Program-made: the position numbers and the translations under genes
Assembly (NCBI RefSeq): GCF_001612615.1
Contig: NZ_BDAU01000022.1
Coordinates: 62,001-126,000 of the forward strand
DNA: 64,000 nt
From: Nocardia amikacinitolerans NBRC 108937
GTDB taxonomy: Bacteria > Actinomycetota > Actinomycetes > Mycobacteriales > Mycobacteriaceae
Direction: 5' to 3'
The notes under the pieces: model-generated
The model's input: the letters and a program-made list of their open reading frames with translations, nothing else
What the model was told of the DNA's origin: nothing
Database searches by the model: none
In this document: positions 17,681-26,571 of the stretch, in pieces
Layout of the letters: every line of letters begins with the position of its first letter
Position numbering within the stretch: the first letter of the stretch is position 1

Positions 17681-18238
17681 ATGCTCGAGCTGGCAATTCT
17701 CGGGCTGCTCCTCGAAGCGCCCATGCACGGTTACGAGCTGCGCAAGCGGCTGACGGGTCTGCTCGGGCCGTTTCGCGCCTTCTCCTACGGGTCGCTCTAT
17801 CCGACGCTGCGGCGCATGCAGGCGGACGGGCTGATCGCGGAGGAGAACGTCGCAGGCGTCACCATGCGCCGGGCGCGGCGGGTCTATCAGCTGACGCCGG
17901 CGGGGCGGGAGCGCTTCACCGAGCTCCTCGCCGACACCGGACCGCAGAACTACACCGACGACGGCTTCGGCGTCCACCTGGCGTTCTTCAGCCGCACCCC
18001 CGCGGAAGCGCGGATGCGGATCCTGGAGGGCAGGCGCCGGCAGGTCGAGGAGCGCCGAGAGGGATTGCGGGAGGCGATCAAACGGGCCAGCGGGTCGCTG
18101 GATCGCTACACCCGCCAGCTCCACCAACTCGGTCTGGAATCAAGCGAGCGCGAAGTGCGCTGGCTCAACGAGTTGATTGCGGCGGAGCAATCAACGAAGG
18201 CGGCACCACAGAAAGAGGGAACCATCGGCCATGAGTGA
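17681..18238 (+). CDS. PadR-family transcriptional regulator
   Basis: The product is 185 residues. The N-terminal winged helix is typical: MLELAILGLLLEAPMHGYEL, then SYGSLYPTLRRMQADGLI and RRVYQLTPAGRERF. The C-terminal half is a helical dimerisation region (EARMRILEGRRRQVEERR). Its stop overlaps the ino1 start by eight bases, so PadR and inositol-phosphate synthase are made from one message. The same pair is Rv0047c/Rv0046c in M. tuberculosis. A perfect palindrome upstream (17609-17625) is the likely operator. The effector is unknown. Confidence 0.92.
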   Translation: MLELAILGLLLEAPMHGYELRKRLTGLLGPFRAFSYGSLYPTLRRMQADGLIAEENVAGVTMRRARRVYQLTPAGRERFTELLADTGPQNYTDDGFGVHLAFFSRTPAEARMRILEGRRRQVEERREGLREAIKRASGSLDRYTRQLHQLGLESSEREVRWLNELIAAEQSTKAAPQKEGTIGHE

Positions 18239-19331
18239 CATCAAGACGGCTGAGAACGCCACCGAAGTTCGCGTGGCCATCGTGGGCGTGGGCAACTGCG
18301 CTTCCTCCTTGGTCCAGGGCGTGCAGTACTACAAGGACGCGGACGAGACCTCGACCGTGCCCGGTCTGATGCACGTCAAGTTCGGCCCGTACCACGTCCG
18401 CGACGTCAAGTTCGTCGCCGCGTTCGACGTGGACGCCAAGAAGGTCGGTTTCGACCTCGCCGAGGCGATCTTCGCCAGCGAGAACAACACCATCAAGATC
18501 TCCGACGTACCCCCGTCCGACGTTGTCGTGCAGCGCGGGCCGACGCTCGACGGCATCGGCAAGTACTACGCGCAGACCATCGAGCTCTCCGAGGCCGAGC
18601 CGGTCGACGTGGTGCAGGCCCTGAAGGACGCGAAGGTCGACGTCCTGGTGTCCTACCTGCCGGTGGGCTCGGAAGAGGCGGACAAGTTCTACGCTCAGTG
18701 CGCCCTCGACGCGGGCGTCGCCTTCGTCAACGCGCTTCCGGTGTTCATCGCCTCCGACCCGGTGTGGGCGCAGAAGTTCGTGGACGCGGGCGTCCCGATC
18801 GTCGGTGACGACATCAAGAGCCAGGTCGGCGCGACCATCACCCACCGCGTGATGGCCAAGCTGTTCGAGGATCGCGGCGTGCAGCTCGACCGCACCATGC
18901 AGCTCAACGTCGGCGGCAACATGGACTTCAAGAACATGCTCGAGCGCGAGCGCCTGGAGTCGAAGAAGATCTCCAAGACCCAGGCCGTCACCAGCAACCT
19001 GAAGAAGGAGCTCGGCGCCAACGACGTGCACATCGGCCCGTCCGACCACGTCGGCTGGCTCGACGACCGCAAGTGGGCCTACGTGCGCCTCGAGGGTCGC
19101 GCCTTCGGCGACGTGCCGCTGAACCTGGAGTACAAGCTCGAGGTGTGGGACTCGCCCAACTCCGCGGGCATCATCATCGACGCGGTGCGCGCGGCCAAGA
19201 TCGCCAAGGACCGCGGCATCGGCGGCCCCGTCATCCCGGCCTCGGCCTACCTGATGAAGTCCCCGCCGCAGCAGCTCGCGGACGACGTCGCCCGCGCCCA
19301 GCTCGAAGCGTTCATCATCGGCGCGGAGTAG
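18231..19331 (+). CDS. ino1: Inositol-3-phosphate synthase
   Basis: The product is 366 residues from the ATG of MSDIKTAENATEV, with a GAGGGA ribosome-binding site inside padR. NAD+-binding VGVGNCASSLVQG is near the N-terminus; the family core VGDDIKSQVGATITHR and LNVGGNMDF, and the C-terminal SPNSAGIIIDA, are intact. The enzyme isomerises glucose-6-phosphate to myo-inositol-3-phosphate, feeding phosphatidylinositol, lipoglycans and mycothiol. Length and motifs match the mycobacterial enzyme (about 367 residues). A strong terminator follows 22 bases downstream. Confidence 0.96.
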   Translation: MSDIKTAENATEVRVAIVGVGNCASSLVQGVQYYKDADETSTVPGLMHVKFGPYHVRDVKFVAAFDVDAKKVGFDLAEAIFASENNTIKISDVPPSDVVVQRGPTLDGIGKYYAQTIELSEAEPVDVVQALKDAKVDVLVSYLPVGSEEADKFYAQCALDAGVAFVNALPVFIASDPVWAQKFVDAGVPIVGDDIKSQVGATITHRVMAKLFEDRGVQLDRTMQLNVGGNMDFKNMLERERLESKKISKTQAVTSNLKKELGANDVHIGPSDHVGWLDDRKWAYVRLEGRAFGDVPLNLEYKLEVWDSPNSAGIIIDAVRAAKIAKDRGIGGPVIPASAYLMKSPPQQLADDVARAQLEAFIIGAE

Positions 19332-19353
19332 TTCTTCCGCTCATCGATGAGGG

Positions 19354-19388
19354 AAGCCGGTCGGAGAATCGCTCTCCGACCGGCTTTT
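19354..19388. terminator. Rho-independent terminator after ino1 (probably bidirectional)
   Basis: A perfect 14-bp stem AAGCCGGTCGGAGA / TCTCCGACCGGCTT encloses a five-base loop and runs into TTTT. Because the stem ends in A/T on both sides and the next gene is convergent (ending at 19401), it probably serves both strands. Confidence 0.88.
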
Positions 19389-19400
19389 CGCGTTTCGTTC

Positions 19401-19826
19401 TCAGTCCAGGGAGACGTAGACCTCGACGGAGGTCGGGCCGGTGTAGCGCTCGATCTCGGCGGTGTGGGAGCGGGTGATGATGCCGGCGCTCTCGGCCTTG
19501 GCGACCTGCGCCCACGCGGTGCGCAGCAGGTCGTAGGGCTTGTCGGAGACGACGAACTTCGCGTAGCGGCCGTGCGGGATGCGGGTCACGACGTCGCCCT
19601 GATCCAGGTCGTCCAGCGAAGCGACCTCGTAGCCGAGGACGGCGACGGCGTGGTCGTTCTGGCCGATGTAGGCCGCGACGCGCGGCACGTTCTTCTCCCT
19701 GGCGAGGTAGCGGTCCCAGGTGAAATTCACCAGGTCCAGGTCGCGGGCGGCCACCTCACGGCCTGCCAGCGGGATGGTCAGTCCGGCGACCAGACCTTCG
19801 TCCAGGGTGACGATCTCGAAATCCAC
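19401..19826 (-). CDS. GyrI-like / effector-binding-domain protein (second of tandem pair)
   Basis: The product is 141 residues from the GTG of VDFEIVTLDEGLVAGLTIPL, preceded by AGGGACAG. The pattern is that of a single GyrI-like (AraC effector-binding) domain: N-terminal beta strand with GLxAGLTIPL, WDRYL, then AAYIGQNDHAVAVLGYEV, GDVVTRIPHGRYAKF and a final EVYVSLD. There is no DNA-binding domain, so it is a stand-alone ligand-binding protein. Its neighbour, ending ten bases upstream, is a paralogue. Function unknown. Confidence 0.75.
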   Translation of the reverse strand: MDFEIVTLDEGLVAGLTIPLAGREVAARDLDLVNFTWDRYLAREKNVPRVAAYIGQNDHAVAVLGYEVASLDDLDQGDVVTRIPHGRYAKFVVSDKPYDLLRTAWAQVAKAESAGIITRSHTAEIERYTGPTSVEVYVSLD

Positions 19827-19836
19827 TGCTCTGTCC

Positions 19837-20295
19837 CTACCCGTCGCTCGGTTCGTCGGCCAGCGCCACGAAGACCTCGGCGGTGCGGTCGTCGGGATAG
19901 TGCTCCCAATCGCCGGAATAGGAACGCACCAGACGGCCCGCCGCCTCGGCATCCCACACCGCCCGCCAAATGCTGACGATCGTATCGCCGAGATCGTCGC
20001 CGCTGGCGATGAAACGGGCGAAGCGACCGGCGGGCACCCTGGCCAGCACATCGCCGGGCAGCAGGTCGTCGAGGCTGCGGCAGCGGTAGCCGACGATGTG
20101 GGTCAGATACGAGTTGATCTCCGGCGCGTGGTCGACATAGGCGGTGGTCGGGGGTCCCGGTAGGCGGCGCGAGAGGATGCGTTTCCACGCTTCCTCCACC
20201 TTCGCGCGGCGTGGCCCCTCGACCGCGAGCGCCGGGCTGCGAAGTACTGTGCCCGCCACCAGCGTCTCGGGACGGTCAACGACATTGAAATCCAC
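19837..20295 (-). CDS. GyrI-like / effector-binding-domain protein (first of tandem pair)
   Basis: The product is 152 residues from the GTG of VDFNVVDRPETLVAGTVLRSP, with AGGGG upstream; the frame is open to 20430 but that part is low-complexity. It shares the full strand-helix order of the next gene: TLVAGTVL, AYVDHAPEINSYLTHIVGY, LLPGDVLARVPAGRFARF and TAEVFVAL. The two are a tandem duplication of stand-alone effector-binding domains. They probably bind small hydrophobic ligands, but no substrate can be inferred. Confidence 0.75.
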   Translation of the reverse strand: MDFNVVDRPETLVAGTVLRSPALAVEGPRRAKVEEAWKRILSRRLPGPPTTAYVDHAPEINSYLTHIVGYRCRSLDDLLPGDVLARVPAGRFARFIASGDDLGDTIVSIWRAVWDAEAAGRLVRSYSGDWEHYPDDRTAEVFVALADEPSDG

Positions 20296-20594
20296 CGGCG
20301 TAGCCCCTATGTCTAGTCTGTTTTCAATTGGCGGCGCTTCCGGGCCCCTGTAGTTGGTCCGCAGGCTACCGCCTTTCGGCCGGTCGCTCGCGCCGCTGCC
20401 GTCGTTGCTCGAGCGCCTATCCTTCCGCATCGTCGCCGTGGGACGGGCGTCGCCCCATGCTCACCTCGGCGCCGCTCGGTCGCGCTCTCACTCTGGCAAA
20501 ACGATGCTGCCATGTCATGCGTTCCCCGGAGGCACGGTAGGTCACAAGATCGACTCGAGATGGGTTCGGTCACAGTTACCTCGCCGGAGGCAGG

Positions 20595-22868
20595 TCAGCC
20601 GGGCACCGGAACGCTCAGTCCGGGGAAGATCTCGACCTGCCGCGGTTCCGGTGGCGCGGGCGGAACGACGATCGACGGCTCCTGCGGTTGTTGTTGCGGC
20701 TGAGGAGGATTCGGGTTCAGGATGTCGTAGGGATTGCCCGAGCGCTGCTGCTGATTCCCGCCCGACGGTCCGCCCGCCGGTGCGGTCGGGAACTGCTCGA
20801 TCGGGGTGCCCGCGAGCGCCTCGTCCATCATCTGCTTCCAGATGTCGGCGGGCAGGCCCGAACCGTAGATGTCCGCGCCGCGCGCGGTGTGAATCGGCTG
20901 CGACTGCTCACTGCCGATCCAGACCGCGGTGGACAGCGAGGGCGTGAATCCGATCATCCAGGCGTCCTTGTTCTGATCGGACTGGCCCAACTGGGTCGTG
21001 CCGGTCTTCGCGGCCGACGGCCTGTTGCCCGCCAGCGCGTGCCCGTTCGAATAGGCGGCGATCGGCATCATCGCGGCGATGGTGTTCTCCGCGATGGTCG
21101 GCTTGATTCGCTGCTCCCCGGGCGGCAGCTGCTCGCCGACCTGCTGCTCTGGCGCGCCGCGATCGAGCAGCACCCGCCCGTCGCCGGTCTCCACGCGCTG
21201 CACAAAGTAGGGCTGGTGGTACATGCCCGAGGCAGCGATGGTCGCGTAGGCAGAGGCCATGTCGATCGGGCGAACCAGATATTGCCCGAGGACGATGCCG
21301 TTGAGCGGAGGGCCGCCGTCCTCGGTGAGCGTCTTGCCCGCCACGCCGGGGATCTCCTCCGGGATGCCCGCCTGGTGTGCCGCGTCGGCGATCGCCTGCG
21401 GCCCGCCCATCATCGACATGGTCAGCCGGTAGAAGCTGGTGTTCAGCGAGCGCTTCAACGATTCGGCCATGCTGCACTTGCCGCAGGATTCGCCGTCCAC
21501 GTTGGTGATCCTGGTGCCGCGGTCGGTCACCGGTGAGCTGTCCAGCACGCGGGTCAGCGGGATGCTCTGCTGCTGCGCGGCGATGACGGCGAACACCTTG
21601 AACGCCGAGCCCGTCTGCAGCGGCGCCTGCGCGAAGTCGTAGCCGATGCCGTCCTCGCCGCCGTAGTAGGCGCGCACCGCGCCGGACCGCGGATCGATCG
21701 AGACCACCGCGGCGCGCAGGTGCGGCGGCTGCGGGCCGAGCCGGTCGTGCACGGCGGTGAGCGCGGCCTGCTGGGCCTTGGCGTCGATGGTGGTGGTGAT
21801 CCGCAGCGCGCCGGTCTTCAGCTCGCGCTCGCTGATGCCGGACGCGCGCAGTTCGCGAAGCACCTGGGTACGGATCAGGCCCTCCGGACCGCGGGCGGCG
21901 TTGGCGTCGGGGATGTCGGTGATCGGCAGGATCGTCGGGAAGACGGTGGCGTCTCGGTGGCCCGGCGCGAGCACACCCATCTCGACCATGCCGTCGAGCA
22001 CGTACTGCCAACGCGCCTTCAGTTCCGGCAGATGCGTCTCCGGATCGAGGATCGACGGCGTCCGGATGACGGCGGCCAGCACCGCGCCCTCGGCGAGCGT
22101 CAACTGAGCGGGCTGCTTGCCGAAGTACGCCCTGGACGCCGCGGCGATGCCGTAGGAACCGCGCCCGTAGTAGATGGTGTTGAGGTAGGCGGCGAGGATG
22201 TCGTCCTTGCTCCACTGCCGCGCCATCTTGGCCGCGATGATCAGCTCGCGCATCTTGCGGGTCAGGGTGCGTTCCGAGCCGAGGAAGGCGTTCTTCACGT
22301 ACTGCTGGGTGATGGTCGAGCCGCCGCCCGCGTCCTCCTTGCCCAGCAGGTTGTCCCGGACCGCGCGCAGGAAGCCGGACGTCGAATAGCCGGGATTGGT
22401 GTAGAAATCGCGATCCTCCGCGGCGAGCACCGCGTCGCGTACCGGTTCGGGTACTTCGGAGAGCGGCACCGGACTCCGATTACCGTCCGGCGGAACAACT
22501 TTGGCGATCACCGTGCTGCCGTCCGCAGCCAGGATGGTGGCGATCTGATTGGTCTGTACCGCGGCCGGATCGGGAATCTCGGCGCTCCAGTACACAAGCA
22601 CGAACAGCAGCGAAGGCACCGCGACGAACAGGATGAACAGGGCGAGCGCGAGCCGACGGAGACGTTCGGCGCGGCTGCGCGGCGGCCGTTCGGGATTCGT
22701 GGGCGGAGTTTCGGCGGTCGGCCGGGATCGTTTGGGCGCCAGCGCTTTCCGCTCGCGTGGCTGCGGTGGTCTACGCCGCTCCCGGAAACCCGCGATGGAG
22801 GCGTGTGCCGCCCGCGATGGTTTGCCCCCGGCACCGCGCTTGCCGCGTCGCTTGCCGAACGAGCTCAC
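20595..22868 (-). CDS. Second bifunctional class A penicillin-binding protein, close paralogue of the PBP at 12143
   Basis: The product is 757 residues from GTG 22868; GGAGG lies eight bases upstream, which suits GTG rather than the ATG at 22874. It has a basic cytoplasmic N-terminus of about 70 residues, one membrane helix (LALALFILFVAVPSLLFVLV), and a GT51 domain with EDRDFYTNPGYS and GGSTITQQYVKN. The transpeptidase domain has TGSAFK (active-site Ser), SLNTS and KTGTTQ. The tail is Pro/Gln rich. Sequence blocks such as GRGSYGI, YYGGEDGIGYDFAQAPLQTG and ITNVDGESCGKC match the first PBP closely, so this looks like a local duplication with a much shorter N-terminus. Confidence 0.94.
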   Translation of the reverse strand: MSSFGKRRGKRGAGGKPSRAAHASIAGFRERRRPPQPRERKALAPKRSRPTAETPPTNPERPPRSRAERLRRLALALFILFVAVPSLLFVLVYWSAEIPDPAAVQTNQIATILAADGSTVIAKVVPPDGNRSPVPLSEVPEPVRDAVLAAEDRDFYTNPGYSTSGFLRAVRDNLLGKEDAGGGSTITQQYVKNAFLGSERTLTRKMRELIIAAKMARQWSKDDILAAYLNTIYYGRGSYGIAAASRAYFGKQPAQLTLAEGAVLAAVIRTPSILDPETHLPELKARWQYVLDGMVEMGVLAPGHRDATVFPTILPITDIPDANAARGPEGLIRTQVLRELRASGISERELKTGALRITTTIDAKAQQAALTAVHDRLGPQPPHLRAAVVSIDPRSGAVRAYYGGEDGIGYDFAQAPLQTGSAFKVFAVIAAQQQSIPLTRVLDSSPVTDRGTRITNVDGESCGKCSMAESLKRSLNTSFYRLTMSMMGGPQAIADAAHQAGIPEEIPGVAGKTLTEDGGPPLNGIVLGQYLVRPIDMASAYATIAASGMYHQPYFVQRVETGDGRVLLDRGAPEQQVGEQLPPGEQRIKPTIAENTIAAMMPIAAYSNGHALAGNRPSAAKTGTTQLGQSDQNKDAWMIGFTPSLSTAVWIGSEQSQPIHTARGADIYGSGLPADIWKQMMDEALAGTPIEQFPTAPAGGPSGGNQQQRSGNPYDILNPNPPQPQQQPQEPSIVVPPAPPEPRQVEIFPGLSVPVPG

Positions 22869-23275
22869 GATCATCTCCTCCCGGAGCGTCGGTCGAACCC
22901 ACCTGCCCTGACAACGATCGCCGAACGAACTATGACCGGACTTTACCCCGCGGAGATCGGTTGATGCCCGGGACTATCCACAGCAGTCCGCTTCTTAGAC
23001 AAAGTAACCCGAATTCCACAGGCCAACCGCCGGGCCGCGAACCCCCGGCGCCGAAGACTCAGCTCTTGACGCCGCCCGCAACAAGTGGCTAAACCTGCCA
23101 CCTCGACGAAACATCCAGCACTACCAGCCCCGTCGGGAGCGAGCCCGACGAGCGACCCGTTCGCGGCCGTCTCGCTTCCCAGCGCTCGAAGCGCATGCGA
23201 CGAAGTCGCGAGTCTCGAGCGCTGGGAAGCGAGACATAAAGGCCGCGAACACGCGCGCGCCAGCGCGCCAATATC
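22869..23275. other. Structured stretch without a gene between PBP and ABC importer, with duplicated 3' end of the permease gene
   Basis: It holds a 7-bp-stem hairpin CGTCGGG-agcgag-CCCGACG (23131-23150), directly followed by a long three-tier inverted repeat (23159-23250). A 22-base segment equal to the last codons and stop of the neighbouring permease gene is present at 23058-23079 and again in the gene itself at 23275-23296. GGCCGCGAAC also occurs twice (23033-23042 and 23241-23250). No open frame is convincing. Confidence 0.8.
23159..23250. repeat. Long inverted repeat / cruciform-like structure
   Basis: The outer arms GTTCGCGGCC / GGCCGCGAAC (10 bp) enclose, after a small asymmetric bulge, a perfect 19-bp stem CTCGCTTCCCAGCGCTCGA / TCGAGCGCTGGGAAGCGAG. 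At its tip is a smaller hairpin GCGAC-gaa-GTCGC. There is no T-tract, so it is not a standard terminator for the importer operon, though it lies 26 bases beyond the permease stop and could protect or end that message. Confidence 0.85.
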
Positions 23276-24193
23276 TCAGCTCTTGACGCCGCCCGCGGTC
23301 AGGCCGGAGATGATGCGGCGCTGGAACAGCAGCACCATGATCACCAGCGGAATCGTGACGATCGTGCCCGCCGCCATGATCGCGGCGTAGGGCTGCACGA
23401 GCGGGTTGTTGCCGGAGAAGCGGGCGATCGCGACGGTCACCGGCTCGGTCTGGTCGCTGGAGAGCAGCCTGGCGAGCAGGTACTCGTTCACCGCGGCGAT
23501 GAAAGCCAGGATGGCGGTGGTGAACACGGCGGGCGCGGCCAGCGGCAGCATGACGAGGCGGAACGCCTGCATCTTGCTCGCGCCGTCGATGCGGGCCGCC
23601 TCCTCCAACTCCCACGGCAGTTCGGTGAAGAACGAGGCGAGGATGTAGACGGTCATCGGCAGCACGAACGAGATGTTCGGGATGATCATCGCCTGGTATT
23701 CGCCGATCCAGCCCAGGTTGGTGAACAGCTGGAACAGCGGCGTCACCAGCACGACCACCGGGAACATCGAGGCGCTCAGGATCAGTCCGGCCACCACGTA
23801 CTTGCCGCGGAAGGTCAGCCTGGCCAGCGCGTACGCGGCGAAGATGCCGATCACCAGCGCGATCGCCGTTGTGCACGCGCCGATGATCACGCTGTTGATC
23901 AGCGCCTTGCCGAAGTCGTTGCCGCGGCTGGTGTCGAACGCGTTGCGGAAGTTCTCCAGCGTGACGTGCGTCGGCCACGGCGTGTTGTCGAACTGGTAGA
24001 CCGGATCGCGGAACGCGGTGACGGCCATCCAGTAGAACGGGCCGAGCCCCCACACCAGCACGACGAGCACGCCGAGGTAGATGCGCGCGGACCCGAGCCG
24101 CTTGGTCCACGGCGCGCGCTGAACGGTGGTCGGTTCGGTCGCCATCGGCGCGCCTCCTGTCTCGCGGGTGCGCACCTGGTCACTCGTCGTCAT
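23276..24193 (-). CDS. Sugar ABC transporter permease, MalG/SugB type
   Basis: The product is 305 residues from ATG 24193, which overlaps the stop of the upstream permease (ATGA), so translation is coupled. It has six hydrophobic segments and the cytoplasmic EAA loop ELEEAARIDGASKMQAFRLV for docking the ATPase. The N-terminal 30 residues are hydrophilic. Together with the next two genes it forms an LpqY-SugA-SugB-like importer. In mycobacteria this system imports trehalose, with sugC following sugB; here no ATPase gene follows. The trehalose specificity is inferred. Confidence 0.88.
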   Translation of the reverse strand: MTTSDQVRTRETGGAPMATEPTTVQRAPWTKRLGSARIYLGVLVVLVWGLGPFYWMAVTAFRDPVYQFDNTPWPTHVTLENFRNAFDTSRGNDFGKALINSVIIGACTTAIALVIGIFAAYALARLTFRGKYVVAGLILSASMFPVVVLVTPLFQLFTNLGWIGEYQAMIIPNISFVLPMTVYILASFFTELPWELEEAARIDGASKMQAFRLVMLPLAAPAVFTTAILAFIAAVNEYLLARLLSSDQTEPVTVAIARFSGNNPLVQPYAAIMAAGTIVTIPLVIMVLLFQRRIISGLTAGGVKS

Positions 24194-25224
24194 GCGCGCA
24201 CCTTCCCCTCGCGCTGGGCCTCCTGGGTGCGGACGGCGTTGGCGCCGAGGATCTTCACCAGCACGAAGGCCACCGCGAAGATCAGCAGGAAGGTGATGGT
24301 GGACAGGGCGGCCGCGCTGTTCGGTCCCTGCCGCACCTGGTCGACGACCAGGATCGAGACCGTGCGGGTCGACGGGTTGCCCAGCGTCATGATGGCGGGC
24401 AGGTCGAACATGCGCAGCGCGTCCATGGTGCGGAACAGAATCGCAACCAGCAGTGCGGGTTTCAGCAGCGGCAGGGTGATCTGGGTGAACCGCTGCCAGG
24501 CCGAGGCGCCGTCGACCTTGGCCGCCTCGTACACGTCGTTCGGGATCACCTGCAGACCGGCGAGCAGCAGCAGCGCCATGAACGGCGTCGTCTTCCACAC
24601 GTCTGCGGCGATCACCGCGAACCGCGCGGCCCACGGGTCCGATGTCCACAGGATGTGCGTGCCGAGTACCCGGTTCACCACGCCGTCGTACTGGAACATG
24701 AACTCCCACAACCGCGCCGTGACCGCGGTCGGGATGGCCCACGGGATCAGCACCGCCGCGCGCAACAGCGCCCTGCCCTTGAAGCTCTTGCCCATGACGA
24801 TCGCCATGGCGAGGCCGATGGCGGCCTCCAGCGCCACCGTGATCACGGTGAAGAACAGCGTGACGCCAATGGCCATCCAGAACTGCGAACCCAGATTGCC
24901 GGTGGGGCAGGCAATGGTCTCGCCGGTCGGCAGGCTGCACTGCTGGAGCAGCCAGTGCGTGTAGTTCGAGAATCCGGCGTTGCCGCCTTCCACGAACATG
25001 CCCGTGCTCGGGTCGAGCCCGGAGTCCTTCTGGAAGGACATGTACAGCGCTCGGAACACCGGATACCCGATGACCACGGCCAGCGCGATCAGCACCGGTG
25101 CGACGAACACCCAGGCTTTGCCGGAACGGCGCAGCTCCCAGGCCAGGCTCGCGCCGAAACCGCGTTTGCGCGGAAGGAATTCGTCGCTCGGCACGCGTGT
25201 GGCCGCTCCCGAAGGATCCGACAC
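24190..25224 (-). CDS. Sugar ABC transporter permease, MalF/SugA type
   Basis: The product is 344 residues (MSDPSGAATRVPSDEF). A hydrophilic N-terminus is followed by six transmembrane helices. There is a large periplasmic loop after helix 1 with a cysteine pair (LLQQCSLPTGETIACPTG). The EAA motif is VYEAAKVDGASAWQRF. It starts 45 bases after the binding-protein gene and overlaps the next permease by four bases, so the three are one transcription unit. The partner ATPase is probably the SugC/UgpC-type protein encoded at 33048-34142. Confidence 0.88.
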   Translation of the reverse strand: MSDPSGAATRVPSDEFLPRKRGFGASLAWELRRSGKAWVFVAPVLIALAVVIGYPVFRALYMSFQKDSGLDPSTGMFVEGGNAGFSNYTHWLLQQCSLPTGETIACPTGNLGSQFWMAIGVTLFFTVITVALEAAIGLAMAIVMGKSFKGRALLRAAVLIPWAIPTAVTARLWEFMFQYDGVVNRVLGTHILWTSDPWAARFAVIAADVWKTTPFMALLLLAGLQVIPNDVYEAAKVDGASAWQRFTQITLPLLKPALLVAILFRTMDALRMFDLPAIMTLGNPSTRTVSILVVDQVRQGPNSAAALSTITFLLIFAVAFVLVKILGANAVRTQEAQREGKVRA

Positions 25225-25269
25225 CGTTATCTCTCTCCTACGGGTTGGTCGGGTCCGCTGCGCAATCTA

Positions 25270-26571
25270 TTACGATCCCGCGGTCTCGATGCCCTTCTGC
25301 ATCCCCACGATCGCGTCGTCGACGGACTTGTTTCCGGTCAGGGCAGCATAGGCGTTGTCCTGGATCGCCTTGGACACCGCCGGGTAGAACGGGGTTACCG
25401 GACGCGGCACCGCGCTGGCGATCGATTCCTTGAGCGCGGGCAGGTACGGCATCTTGGCGATCAGCGCCGGGTCGTCGTACATCGAGGCGCGCACCGAGGG
25501 CAGGGCGCCCGAGGCGATGATGTGCTGGGCGTCCTCGCTGATCAGGAAGCGCAGGAAGTCGAGCGCGGTGGCCTTGTTCTTGGAGAACGCGCTGATGGCC
25601 GCGTTGTAGCCGCCGAGCGTGGAGGCGCCGACACCGTTCTCGCCGGGCAGCGGCGCGACCGCGAACTTGTCCTTCACCAGCGAGGATTCGGCGCCCGCGT
25701 CACCGAAGGTGGACGGCCACGCGCGCAGGAACATCAGCTTGCCCTGGGTGAAGGCGTTGGCCGACTCCGGCTCCTTGAAGGTGATGGCCTCTTTCGGGAT
25801 GTCTCCGTTGTTGTAGGCGGTGACCAGGGTGTTCAGACCGGCGCGGGCCTGCGGGCTGTCCACCGTCGGCGTCTTGCCGTCGGCGCCGACGAAGGTGCCG
25901 CCGAAACCGTTGATCACCTCGGAGGTGTTCACCGTCAGGCCCTCGTAGGGCGCGAACTGGCCCGCGTAGCAGCCGATGTTGTTGTCGCGCGCGATCTGGC
26001 ACTGGCCGAGCATCTCGCCCCACGTCTTCGGCGGGTTCGGGACCAAGTCCTTGCGGTAGAACAGCAGCCCGCCGTTGGTGTTGCGCGGCGCGGCGTAGAG
26101 CGTGTTGTTGTAGGTGGCGCTGGCGACCGGCGGGGAAAGCAGCGTCGAGGTGTCGATGGCGAAGGAATCCTTCAGGGGCTGGATCCAGCCCTTGGCGGCG
26201 AACTCGGCGGTCCACGGCACGTCGAGGGCGACCACGTCGTAGTTGGACTGCTTGGAGCGCATGTGCTCGACCAGGTCGTCGTACTGCTGCGAGGCGTCGT
26301 TCGACTGCTCCTTGAACGTCACCTGCTCGTCGGGGTGCGAGGCGTTCCAGCGCTCGATGAGCTGCTTGACCACACCGGTCTCGGTGGTGTCCTTGCCCTC
26401 GACATAGGTGATCGGGCCGCGCCCGGTCAGGTTCTGGCTGGTCGGGCTGCCGCCGTTGTCGCTGGTGCAGGCGCTGGTGAAGGTAGCCGTCAGCAGCGCG
26501 GCCGAGGCGACCGCCAGCGCGGCCCGTGGCACGAGCGACGAACGTAGGGACGACACCTTCTTCAAAGCCAT
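25270..26571 (-). CDS. Sugar-binding lipoprotein of ABC importer, LpqY type
   Basis: The product is 433 residues from ATG 26571 (GGAG eight bases upstream). It has a signal peptide with lipobox-like FTSAC, the lipidated Cys being residue 35, followed by a bacterial type 1 solute-binding fold: VVKQLIERWNASHPDEQV, then DVVALDVPWTAEFAAKGW, a close match to the LpqY pattern, and YAAPRNTNGGLLFYRKDL. The protein captures the sugar outside the membrane for the permeases downstream. Family similarity suggests trehalose or a related disaccharide. Confidence 0.87.
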   Translation of the reverse strand: MALKKVSSLRSSLVPRAALAVASAALLTATFTSACTSDNGGSPTSQNLTGRGPITYVEGKDTTETGVVKQLIERWNASHPDEQVTFKEQSNDASQQYDDLVEHMRSKQSNYDVVALDVPWTAEFAAKGWIQPLKDSFAIDTSTLLSPPVASATYNNTLYAAPRNTNGGLLFYRKDLVPNPPKTWGEMLGQCQIARDNNIGCYAGQFAPYEGLTVNTSEVINGFGGTFVGADGKTPTVDSPQARAGLNTLVTAYNNGDIPKEAITFKEPESANAFTQGKLMFLRAWPSTFGDAGAESSLVKDKFAVAPLPGENGVGASTLGGYNAAISAFSKNKATALDFLRFLISEDAQHIIASGALPSVRASMYDDPALIAKMPYLPALKESIASAVPRPVTPFYPAVSKAIQDNAYAALTGNKSVDDAIVGMQKGIETAGS

